A stretch of 64,000 nt of DNA, taken from positions 122,786,501-122,850,500 of the forward strand of contig CM044308.1 in NCBI GenBank assembly GCA_024291935.2. The letters are read 5' to 3'. Within the stretch, counting starts at the first letter, position 1, and every line of letters begins with the position of its first letter. The translations under genes were made by a program, and so were the position numbers. Positions 33,546 through 43,640 of the stretch are shown here, piece by piece. Origin of the DNA: Okapia johnstoni. Lineage: Eukaryota; Chordata; Mammalia; Artiodactyla; Giraffidae. The notes under the pieces are model-generated. The model was given only the letters and a program-made list of their open reading frames with translations, was not told the origin of the DNA and made no database searches.

Positions 33546-35040
33546 ATGTAAAACATAGGCAGAACTTGTAAGGCCTGTAGATATGGATATAGATGTAGAT
33601 GTTAGTTACCAATCGGACAAATTGATCATGAATAAAGTAAGTAAACCATGTATATACTAAGCACCTCTTATGCATCATATGCTAAGTACATGTGAAGTGT
33701 ATTAGATGCTCCATATGCAGGTTATTAAGTTGACCATTGTTTAATGACATACACCCTGGCAGATAAAACATTTTGCTACTCATCAGGGTAACCCTTTAAC
33801 TGTAGCCCGAAATTCTTGCTCAGCTTGCACTTTTCTTGTCACATCTTTTGCCTCTTTCTTCTCGCTATGTATTTAAATTGATTTAATGAACCAAGTAATT
33901 CAAATATCTTAATTTGGTCTGTGAGCCTTTCTGTTCCCTAGCCTTTGGGGTAATTTGCTTAATCATGCACTTAGAGTCTACCTGGCATCATATCCATATG
34001 GCATAACTTTTGTAATATCAGTATAGGTGAATACATTACTTTATAAGAAAAAGAGCATGCATACTCATTTTTTAAAATCTAGAGCTCAGCACAATTCCTA
34101 CTTTTTTCCCCCTTTAAGTTGGTTTGAGAACCAAAGTTTGCTTATTATTAGTATAGGTGGTATAAGCTTTGTAAGTGCCCCATAGTATAAAGTGTATGTC
34201 TTCCTTTGCACTTTAACAGATATTTTCACTTTAATGGATTTGGATATATTTCTGATAAATAATAATTTTAAAATAATAGAAATTTTCAAGAGTTTTAAAA
34301 TTATCCCAGATCATAAAATCAAATACCAAGTGTCATCTGGTTGATAACATAACTATAAATAAATGATTCTAAAATAAGATATCTAAATTTTTTAAAAATC
34401 ATTTTAACTCAGTGAAGATATCAGCGCAGCCTGTGGGTAAGCCAGGAAAAAACTAATGAGATGGGCTCTTCTTTCAGGTCCCATAGATATGCAGTTCAGG
34501 CCAATTTTAAGAAGTTTGATGAACCAAGAAAAGGAAGAAAGTCTTCAAGAGTGCAGACTAACAGCCTGATAAGTGGAATTATAGCTCTTAAGGAAGCAAG
34601 AGCCACATAAGGGGTTGCTGAACTTGCAGTTGAATTATCTCATTGGGAGCATTGAGATGTTGGTAAACCAAATGAGAATTCACAGCCCAAGAATGTCCAA
34701 GGTCCTGGTGGAAATCCCTATAGAGAGTTTGACTAAATGGTTATTTAATCTCAGTCATTTCCAAAGGCTTTGTTTTTAGAGAGTGAGACTCCCGATTAAA
34801 TACCGACTTGAAAATAAGTGGGAGACAGAAACAAAAAAAAAGAGATATTCATAGATGTTGTACCAGATGCTAATGAGCATGGTAGTCTCTCTAAGCTTAG
34901 GAAACGGTAGCCTAACATTTAAAAGACCCAAACTCTTGGGTTCATCTGTTCTTTAATCCCCTTAGTGAGAAAATTATGAATGAACTTGAGTGACCTTGGA
35001 AAGATAAGTCAATAGAACATTAGGCTACATCCAGCTTTAC
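33546..35040. other. Unassigned 1.5-kb stretch
   Basis: A weak MIR-like segment may lie at 33,640-33,720. The rest shows no repeat or coding signal. Confidence 0.4.
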
Positions 35041-35058
35041 AAAGAGTGGCAAATAATG

Positions 35059-35436
35059 TTAGAAAGAGAAAGACAAGTACCGTATGATATCATTTATAAA
35101 TGAATGTAAAATATGACACATATGAACTTATCTATGAAACAGAAGCCGACTCACAGACATAGAGAACAGACCTGTGGTTACCGAGGGAGAAGGAGGGAGG
35201 GATGGATTGGGAGTTTGGGATTAGCAGACGCTAACTATTATATACATTGATAAAATGGATAAACAACAAAACCCAAATATATAGCACAGGGAACTATATT
35301 CAGTAACCTGTGATAAACCATAATGGAAAAGAATATGAAAGTGAATATATATATGTTAAATGAATTACTTTGCTCTACGTAAGAAATTAACACACCACTG
35401 GATATCAACTATACTTCAATGTGAAATTTTTTTTTT
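35059..35436 (+). mobile_element. L1 3' UTR insertion with 18-bp TSD
   Basis: A 378-bp 5'-truncated sense L1: gaaagacaagtaccgtatga, gacctgtggttaccgaggga, agcacagggaactatattca and tatcaactatacttcaatgt. A perfect 18-bp TSD, aaagagtggcaaataatg, lies at 35041-35058 and 35437-35454. The end is a T-run followed by aaa rather than a long A-tail. Confidence 0.95.
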
Positions 35437-35586
35437 AAAGAGTGGCAAATAATGAAAATGACTGTTCTTTAGTGTGCTCTATCTCTATATATTCTTCTCT
35501 GAAAGCAGTGGCATAATTTGGAGAAAAGGAATTCTCACAGTGATGCTTCATTCAGTAGGTAACAAAAAGAAATGCCCGTTTTATAG

Positions 35587-35812
35587 ATGGAATCCCTGGT
35601 GGCTCAGTGGTGAAGAGTCTGCCTGCAGTGCAGGAGACTGCTTGCAATGCAGGAAATGCAGGTTCAATCCCTGGGTAAAGAAGATTTTCTGGAGAAGGAA
35701 ATGGCAACCCACTCCAGGATTCTTGCCTTAGAAATCCCGTGGACAGAGGAGCCTGGCGGACTATGGTCCACAGGGTTGCAAAAGTCAGATACAACTGAGA
35801 GACTGAATCACC
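35587..35812 (+). mobile_element. Bov-tA SINE with a small internal duplication
   Basis: Head atccctggtggctcagtgg. The segment tgcaggagactgcttgcaatgc (split here as tgcaggagac and tgcttgcaatgc) repeats the tgc-aatgcagga part of the head, so the head is about 20 bp longer than in the other copies. The body ends in cagatacaactgagagac. Confidence 0.93.
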
Positions 35813-35870
35813 ACCATAGACTGAATACATTAATGACAAATTCAGATATTTCACCTTGCTAATTGGCAGT

Positions 35871-36006
35871 GGTTGGATAGCATCACTGACTCAAGGTACG
35901 TGCGCTTGAGCAAACTCTGGGGGATAGTGAGGGACAGGGAGGCTCAGTGTCCTGCAGTCCATAGGGTCACAAAGAGTTGGACACAACTTAGCAACTGAAC
36001 AACAAC
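35871..36006 (+). mobile_element. BovB 3' end, 136-bp insertion
   Basis: Starts at ggttggatagcatcactgac and ends with the BovB tail (gcaactgaacaacaac). A perfect 10-bp TSD, aattggcagt, lies at 35861-35870 and 36007-36016. The insertion holds only the extreme BovB 3' end. Confidence 0.93.
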
Positions 36007-36359
36007 AATTGGCAGTACAGATAACACCTATACTTTCTAAATGTAAGATGCTATCTGGTTTCTTTACAATGTTTGGTGGTGTAGGTTGTCCCCTACTTGA
36101 AATGGTCTCTTTCCTTTGCTTTCATAGTACCACATGATTCCAGTCTATTTCCAGCCCTGCTAGATTTCTGTTCCTTCTACTGTATTAGTTAGCTATTGCT
36201 GTGTAGCACACTACCCCAAAACACAGAGGCTTAAAACAACAACTGATTCACAGTACTTTTGGTCAGCTGGTCTAAGCTGGGTGATTCTTCTTTTCCATGT
36301 GATATTGGCTGGCGTTGCTTATGTAGCTGTATTTACTAGGAGCTCAGCTGGGACTGCTT

Positions 36360-36570
36360 TAACATGGTGGCTCAGACGGTAAGAATCTGCCTGCAATGCA
36401 GGAGACCTGGGTTCAGTCCCTGGGTTGGGAAGATTCCTTGGAGAATGGCAGGGCTGGCAGGGCAATCCACTCCCTTATTCTTGCATGGAGAATCCCATGG
36501 ACAGAGGAGCCTGGCGGGCTGTAGTCCATGGGGTCACAAAGAGTCGGACACGACTGCTCCACTACACTTT
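36360..36570 (+). mobile_element. Bov-tA SINE inserted in MLT1
   Basis: ggtggctcagacggtaagaa to gagtcggacacgactgctcc. The host sequence is duplicated as cagctgggactg at 36345-36356 and caactgggactg at 36571-36582 (one mismatch). The first bases of the head are altered. Confidence 0.94.
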
Positions 36571-36708
36571 CAACTGGGACTGAAATATTCAAGTTGACCT
36601 CACTTACATCTTTGGAGTCTCATTTATGGTGACTGGAACTGGTTAAGATTTGTTGGGCCTTTCTTTCCATCAAAATATCAGGAATGGTGGTATAGCCTCT
36701 CAGTTCAG

Positions 36709-37585
36709 TTATTGTCACCCTGCTTATTTAACTTATATGCAGAGTACATCATGAGAAAAGCTGGGCTGGAAGAAACACAAGCTGGAATCAAGATTGCCGG
36801 GAGAAATATCAATAACCTCAGATACACAGATGACACCACCCTTATGGCAGAAAGTGAAGAGGAACTAAAGAGCCTCTTGATGAAAGTGAAAGAGGAGAGT
36901 GAAAAAGCTGGCTTAAAGCTCAACATTCAGAAAACTAAGATCATGGCATCTGGTCCCATCACTTCATGGGAAACAGATGGGGAAACAGTGGAAACAGTGT
37001 CAGACTTTATCTTTTTAGGCTCCAAAATCACTGCTGATGGTGATTGCAGCCATGAAATTAAAAGACGCTTACTCCTTGGAAGGAAGGTTATGGCCAACCT
37101 AGATAGCATATTTAAAAGCAGAGACATTACTTTGCCAACAAAAGTCCGTCTAGTCAAGGCTATAGTTTTTCCAGTGGTCATGTATGGATGTGAGAGTTGG
37201 ACAGTGAAGAAAGCTGAGCGCCACAGAATTGATGCTTTTGAACTGTGGTGTTGGAGAAGACTCTTGAGAGTCCCTTGGACTGCAAGGAGATCCAGTCAAT
37301 CCATCCTAAAGGAGATCAATCCTGGGTGTTCATTGGAAGGACTGATGTTGAAGCTGAAGCTCCAATACTTTGTCCACCTCATGTGAAGTGTTGACTCACT
37401 GGAAAAGACCCTAATGCTGGGTAGGATTGGGGGCAGGAGGAGAAGGGGACGACAGAGGATGAGATCGTTGGATGGCATCACCAACTCGATGGACATGGGT
37501 TTGGGCAGACTCCGGGAGTTGGTGATGGACAGGGAGGCCTGCCGTGCTGCAATTCATGGGGTCGCAAAGAGTCTAAGATGATAAA
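36709..37585 (+). mobile_element. BovB inserted in MLT1, 5'-truncated
   Basis: Starts inside the RT (ttattgtcaccctgcttatt) and ends at gggtcgcaaagagtc, without the tail repeats seen in other copies. It is the least damaged BovB of the window. Confidence 0.95.
36712..37386 (+). pseudogene. BovB RT remnant, longest open frame in the window
   Basis: A 224-codon open frame covers the RT palm and the C-terminal region: SPCLFNLYAEYIM, RYTDDTTLMAE, LKLNIQKTKIMASGP, FIFLGSKITADGDCSHEIK, VMYGCESWTVKKAERH and WCWRRLLRVPWTARRSSQS. YADD reads YTDD at 36823-36834; both aspartates remain. It ends at TGA (37384-37386), where other copies have CGA or CAA, so the stop looks like CpG decay. The first half of the RT and the endonuclease are missing. 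Confidence 0.93.
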
Positions 37586-37770
37586 AATAGAAACTGCAAG
37601 ACTTTCCAAGGTCTAGGTCTGAAAATGCTCCAGCATCATTTCTACTACATTTTGTTGGTAAAAGCAAGTTATCAGTTTCAAGGGGCAGCCAAGATGCCGG
37701 GCTAGGGATCATAGACTCTATCATTTAATGAGAAGAATGACAAAGAATTTGCAGCCCTTGTTAATATAGC

Positions 37771-38640
37771 ACATCCATCTATTCTTCTTTTTCTTCCCAG
37801 CCAATTAGTGTTTCTATTGCTGAAGATTTGGACCTTAACTCTCTACTTCTGTCTTTTAAATTTTCTTTTTTTAGAAAACTTCATCTGAAAGTCCTTCAAT
37901 TATCCCCTGACACTTTCTATGTTTTGACCCCACTGATTGCTTTTGTTCATTTGACAGAATGAGCCATGCTGTCTGACCTGACCTCTGCTCAAAAGATTCC
38001 CTACCATGTCACTCTTCTTTCCTCATCTGATTTACTACTAATCTCTCTGTAGGTCTTAAATTAAGCATCACTTCTAGAATGTGTTCTCTAATCATCCAAG
38101 TCAGAGTTAAGCTGTGTCCTATGCACTCCAGTAACCTTCCATCTTATCTCTTATTCCTGAATTCAATTCTCAGTGGTAAAAGTTTCTAATTTGTAGATCA
38201 GCATTTCCTAGCAGATTATCCTTTGTATTCAGGTTCTCCTAACCTTCTTTTCTATTTTCTGGCTATTTCTTACCAGCCATTCTCCAAATGATTAATTCTT
38301 GGTTATCATTAATCAATGGTTACTCTTTAAAAGTGGTTCTTCTTGTATCACACAGGATAGAAAATCAACATATATTTGCTGAATGGAGGAGATAATGAAT
38401 CAATCAGTCTACAAACCCTTGCTCAAAATCTTCAGTTGTTCTTGTTTACTGAAAAGTACATCCATAGCCTGACCAAGGAAACCCTTCACAACCTGACCTT
38501 TCTATATATCTAAGAATATTTCCTGCCATTTATCAAATATACCCTTGGCCTTAATTTTTTTACCAAACACATTCATGTTTATTACTGCTTCTGCCTCTTA
38601 TCCTGTGTTGCTGTACACAATGAGTTCTCTCAGATACAAA
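37771..38640 (+). mobile_element. Probable L2 LINE fragments
   Basis: Pyrimidine-rich DNA with cctctgctcaaaagattccc, aggtcttaaattaagcatca and tgtgttctctaatcatcca, then a second set (acccttgctcaaaatcttca, cacaacctgacctttctata), resembles L2 3' segments in the plus orientation. Identity is modest. Confidence 0.45.
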
Positions 38641-38649
38641 GCCCTGCAG

Positions 38650-39068
38650 TATACCAGGATGAAATGACAGTGACTTAAGTCAAAAACTATTTCTTTCTTA
38701 TTTAATAACAAAATATAATGATTACAGGGCTGATATCACAACTCCATAGCGTTAGAAACCTCTGTCTCTCTCCCCCATTCTTCACATGCAGCTTTCATCT
38801 CATGACCTTAGATGGGTTCCTGGCTCCCACCACTAAGTCCACATTCTACCCAGAGGGAAAGGAGCCAGGGGAAATGAAGGCTGTATACATTCTCTTTTAG
38901 GAAGTTGCACCCATCTTTTAGCTGATGTTCCACTGATTGAAGTACCAGCACATGGCCACATCTTGCTACAAAGAGAGAGGAAGGAAAGTAGGTATTAACT
39001 GGCATTCATGTCCCCAACTACAATTTGAGGATTCTGTTTCTAAAAAAGGAGATAATGGACATTGCGAA
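38650..39068. mobile_element. Ancient repeat, LTR-like, unnamed
   Basis: The order tttcatctcatgacctta, agttgcacccatcttttagc, gcacatggccacatcttgct and aagagagaggaaggaaag recalls a common mammalian LTR-like repeat (the ...acatggccacacctagctgc... type). Family not assigned. Confidence 0.45.
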
Positions 39069-39083
39069 TAAAAAGTTGTCTCT

Positions 39084-39450
39084 CCATTGTTGCCCTGTAA
39101 ATAAATTCTTCAGTACCATTTTTCTAGATTCCATATATATATGTTAGAATATGGTATTTTTCTTTCTCTTTCTCTTCACTCTGTATAATAGGTTCTAGGT
39201 TCACCCATCTCATTAGAACTGACTCAAATGTGTTCCTTTTTAGGGCTGAGTAATTGTGTATATATACCACAATTTCTTTATCCATTCATCTGTCAATGGA
39301 CAGATGGTTGCTTCCATTTTCTAGCTATTGTAAATAAAGCTGCAATGAACAATGGGATACCTATGGCAGAGTCATGTTGAGGTTTGACAGAAAACAGCAA
39401 GATTCTGTAAAGCAATTATCCTTCAATAAAAAAATAAATTAACAAAAAAG
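39084..39450 (+). mobile_element. L1_BT with an inverted 5' part
   Basis: From 39084 to about 39361 the sequence is antisense L1 (gtaaataaattcttcagtac, ttctaggttcacccatctca, gcaatgaacaatgggatacc). From about 39362 it is sense 3' UTR (gagtcatgttgaggtttgac, gcaattatccttcaataaaa) with an A-rich tail. A 10-bp TSD, agttgtctct, lies at 39074-39083 and 39451-39460. The arrangement fits a single twin-primed insertion. Confidence 0.9.
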
Positions 39451-39494
39451 AGTTGTCTCTGCCCCATTCTTATTTCCATATTTCAAAACCTGAC

Positions 39495-39715
39495 CTATGT
39501 TCTGGAATTGGACAAAGCAATGTTCAAATCCCAGCTTTACAGCTTGTTGATTGTGTGGTCTTAGGCAAATTATTTAACCTTTCTAGTCTCACTGGCAAAT
39601 GTAGAAAATAGCACTTCTCTTTGAAGGTTAGTGAGAGGAATGTGAATATAAAACACCTACCACTGTGTTTTACATGTAGCAGGTGCTCAATAAATGATAG
39701 TTCCCATGGTGATTA
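39495..39715 (+). mobile_element. MIR SINE
   Basis: gttcaaatcccagctttaca, tgtgtggtcttaggcaaatt and gcaggtgctcaataaatgat occur in MIR order. Confidence 0.78.
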
Positions 39716-40199
39716 TGTTGTTCTACTTCCTTCATTAAAACTACCTGACTGCCTCAACCCCTTGTCTTTACATCCTGTTTCACACATATAACAGTTAGCT
39801 CCATGCCATCAGATTTGTCTTTCTTTCCTATGTTGTGTTTGTTTCTGAAAATAGAAACCATGTTATATTTTTGTTCTAGAGTTTTTCCCTACATTGCCCA
39901 CCCCTCATTGAAATAATTGGTCCAGTGAGTTCATGATCAAGGTCAATGTAGAGCAACTTTAAGCTGGGATCAAAAGATAAGAATATCATCCACATTTATA
40001 GGTTTTCCATAATATACTGAGACACATTTTGACCTCTTGATATAAATGGGAATATAAGTACGAACAGTGTTGTACAGCAGGGTTTTATAAATATTAACAC
40101 TTAAGGAGAAAGTGTTAATATCTTTTACTAGGAGATTAAAAAATGTTGACAACAATGATCTTTGATTTGCTTAATCTGAGTTTAGTTAGTATGTATAAC
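39716..40199. other. Unassigned, no gene seen
   Basis: May contain a short L2-like piece at 39,740-39,870 (pyrimidine-rich). Otherwise featureless. Confidence 0.35.
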
Positions 40200-40370
40200 A
40201 ATGGGGATTCAATTAATATCTCTGGGCCTCTGTTTTGTAATCTACAAAATCAGGCATAGTGCTTCATAATATATTGGGTTATTGGGAGGATTAAATGAGA
40301 TAATGCACATAAATCACTTTGTATAGTGCCTTGAACACAGTTAAGGTCTTAATAATATTGAGCAATCATT
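40200..40370 (+). mobile_element. MIR SINE, partial
   Basis: tctctgggcctctgttttgt, aggattaaatgagataatgc and agtgccttgaacacag fit the central and 3' MIR. Confidence 0.7.
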
Positions 40371-41880
40371 GCTGCTGGTAGCAGTCTTCATGCATTGTTC
40401 TCACAAGAGATACTGCTTCAGTAGAAGAGTTCAGGTGTGAGATTCCAAAATACTGGCAAGTTGCTCTGGATTAAATCAAATTGAACATAGGAAGACATCA
40501 TTTTACCAATTGAATTGATATTTCACCTATAAATATCATTAACTTTGCTTCAGAAACACTTAAGTTATGTGATTTCAGTCTTGCTTTATCTTATACATAA
40601 AAGCTCTAAAATTATTAAATTATGTAACATTGAAATACGTTTGTTTCCTGGGTGTCACAACCACATTTCTTAACTGAAATTTTTAAAGACCATGTTTGTT
40701 TGTTCCTGCTTTGTTTTTCCTGGGCTGGTCTTAGAAAGCTTTATAGTTTCAAAGGGCTTTAGTGATGTTATTTAGTCATGTGGTTTTGTAAATTAGTAGT
40801 TTTTATGGAAATAAGGAAAGTGCTTTGACGCATCTTGGTCATTGTGGATTTGTTTACAAGCAACACAGAGTTTTGTGGTTTGAATTTTATTTATGGCTCA
40901 TTAAGCCAGACTTGCAGGTTCAAGAATGTTCTGAAAAATAAACTTAGTGGGGAAAAAATAGAAAATGATTTTTAAAGCACTTATCTCAGGTCATCTGCTT
41001 TCTATTCTGAAATCCATTAGTGTGTAAATGGATTTAGATTTTATAAAAATATGAAAAATAGGGCATTAGAGATTATGTTCCTCTAAGTCCCTTATTTTAC
41101 AATTCAAAGTTAATGCAGGGAGAGACGGGATGAGCCCCAAAGATCACTGCCTTCCTGTATTATGGAGGAAAGAAAAGTAAAATGGACTCATTGGCTTTTA
41201 TTTTAGAGCTTCTGAAAGTTACATGAAGGGTAGGACTTCAACAAGTTCATTCAAGGCTAAACCACTCTAAGAAAATCTCATTGAAATAAATCTTAGAGGA
41301 TGATCATTCACACACAGAAAACAAACTAACAAAACTTTTGTCAGTAATCTTTGGCCTTTAGTATCCGTGTTTTTGACCCTTTAGGGCCATAACATGGTTG
41401 AAGACAAGAACTGGGGTCTATTCAATAGAGCTGTATTTTTCTCTGCTTACCTTTGAATACACAATAAATCTTCTAAGGATATTATTTGTGGAATTTCAAA
41501 CCCCAAGGAGAATCCATCTTTAATATTAAGAATGAAAATGAAGAGAGAGTAAAGAGATCTTTAACAAAGATTCTTCTTAGCTTTAAAATAACTTTGAAAT
41601 TATTTTATTCTATATTTAGGTATTCATCAAGCCAAATGGTATTTCTAACATTTGTAGTTATGGGGGAAATAATATACCATAGAGTTACCGTGACAGTGCC
41701 AAGATCCTGGATTTTTTTTTTTCTCATTTAGATGTAAGCCTTTACTGTGCTTATAATAGTAATAACATTTTTGTTTTTCACAAAGTTAGAAAATAATGAC
41801 TGTTTAATAGAGGTAGATCTTTATAAGGATAAATCTGTAAAACATCATTTACAGAATATCAGCTTACTAAATTTGCTGCC
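40371..41880. other. Unassigned 1.5-kb stretch
   Basis: No recognisable repeat. An 81-codon ORF at 41486-41731 has a hydrophobic end but no domain. Candidate single-copy DNA. Confidence 0.4.
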
Positions 41881-42094
41881 GGGTTTCCCTGGTGGCTCAG
41901 ACAGTAAAGAATCCGCCTGCAATGCTGGAGACCTGGGTTCTATCCCTGAGTTGGAAAGATCCCCTGGAGGAGGGCATGGCAACCCACTCCAGTATTCTTA
42001 CCTGGAGCATCCCCATGGACAGAGGAGCTTGGCGGGCTACAGTCCATGAGGTCACAGAGTCGGACACGACTGAGCGGCTACACACAGCACACAG
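41881..42094 (+). mobile_element. Bov-tA SINE
   Basis: Head gtttccctggtggctcagac, body to gagtcggacacgactgagcg, tail cacacagcacacagc. A short ttgctg flanks both sides. The 88-codon ORF over it is an artefact. Confidence 0.95.
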
Positions 42095-43454
42095 CCAAGT
42101 TGCTGATGAACTTAAAACCTGTGTTCTGTTGTTGATTTTTTTTTGCCACTATACCTAATTTTTAAAAACATCTTTTAACTAAAGCTAAAACCATAATTAA
42201 CCAGCATGTGATCTACAACGGTTTTGAGTGAAAAGGTAAATGACCTAAAAAGGTGAATAGGCAACATTTACAAACTTGAAGTAAATCTCTCAAATGTACC
42301 ATCATAAGGACATATGTAATCTGCTGTAATTTCTTTGCCCAAATTTTTAAAAGTAAGATTAAATTCACAAAAAAAATATTTTTAACCACTGTAGCATCTA
42401 GACTATCAGAAAATATTAGGGAACACTGAGTACACTTGATTTAGAAAGGCAAGTTTTAAAACAGTGTATTTTAGACAAAATTTTAATTAGAGTTTAATAT
42501 AGCTTTTGTCACATAAGGTTTTATCAAATATAACATTAGCTAGTGTAAAAATCAGTAGGGGAAATGTCAGCTTTTCTGGAACATCTTGATTTTTTTGTGG
42601 ATAGTTTGTCATCGCTGTAGAAATAATCTGAAAAAATAATTTCTCTTCATTCAAAAGTATTATCTTTATTGTTGCTCATGTAAAAAATACAATCACTTTT
42701 TGAAATAACAATTTTGAGAACTGATATGCCTAGAAAAATGTCTGTTTTTCTGAGACTTAATATTTAATTCTCAATGGATGCATTTCTAAACTATTTTAGT
42801 CAAAAATGTATTCAAAGTGAAACAGAAGGAATAATAAATTAATGGAACTTTTGTTTACTGTCATAACTCACATAGATTCAAAAAGCATTTTGGATTCTCG
42901 GTAGAGCGTGGAAAAGGACCCATGGGCTAAATCAGGAACCAGCCTTGTTCCCAGTTGGCACTGATATCCCAAAGGTTTATCAAGGGGTAGGGGTGAAAAG
43001 AAAGAGGGGTTCAAAAGAAAGTATCTCCAAGAAAGCATGGCATTTGTAGTCACAGAGGCAATGCTTTGTTCATTTCTTCAATGTAAAAAAATTATTTATT
43101 GGTAAACAGACCCTTAAAGCTTTTTGACTACATACATTATGCAAAATAATTGATTCATATATGGTTGTCTAACTACTCATTACAGCAGTCTTTTTTGAGA
43201 TGATGACAAACGTTAAAAGTTACAGTGACTGTTCACCTGAAAATATCACAATATTGTTAATTGGCTACAACTCAATACAAAATGATTTTGGTGTTAAAAA
43301 AATAAAATTAAAAAAAATAGTGACTGCAGTAGTAAAAAGCATTTTGAAAAATGACCATAAAAAAACCGAAACACAAGCACCATGATTCAATAAGTTGTCC
43401 TTTCTCAGAATCAGGATTCTGTATCTGCATTTATCATCATCATAATTCCTTGAA
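42095..43454. other. Unassigned 1.4-kb stretch
   Basis: A+T-rich DNA with no repeat or coding signal. Confidence 0.4.
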
Positions 43455-43640
43455 ATTTTAGCCTGTATCATGGATTGTGCCTAGCATTTATATGAATTTA
43501 ATATTCACAGCTTTACGAGATCAACACTATGTTTGTCTTCATCTTATAGATGACAGAAAGCAAACCAAAAAGAAAAGGAAAGCATCATTAGGAAAAGGAC
43601 AGGCAAAGATCACACAGTTCGGCAAGGTCCCCGTAGTATA
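43455..43640 (-). mobile_element. MIR SINE, antisense
   Basis: ttgtgcctagcatttatatg, tgtcttcatcttatagatga and ggcaaagatcacacagttcg follow the reverse complement of a MIR. Confidence 0.65.

Larger units (their letters stand above)
36182..37770 (-). mobile_element. MLT1 (MaLR) LTR, antisense, split by SINE and BovB
   Basis: Three collinear pieces: 36182-36359 (tattagttagctattgctgt, aggcttaaaacaacaactga), 36571-36708 (ctgggactgaaatattcaag), and 37586-37770 (gaaactgcaagactttccaa, ttggtaaaagcaagttatca, gcaaagaatttgcag-like end). The order matches a reverse-complement MLT1 LTR. No internal retroviral genes. Confidence 0.78.
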
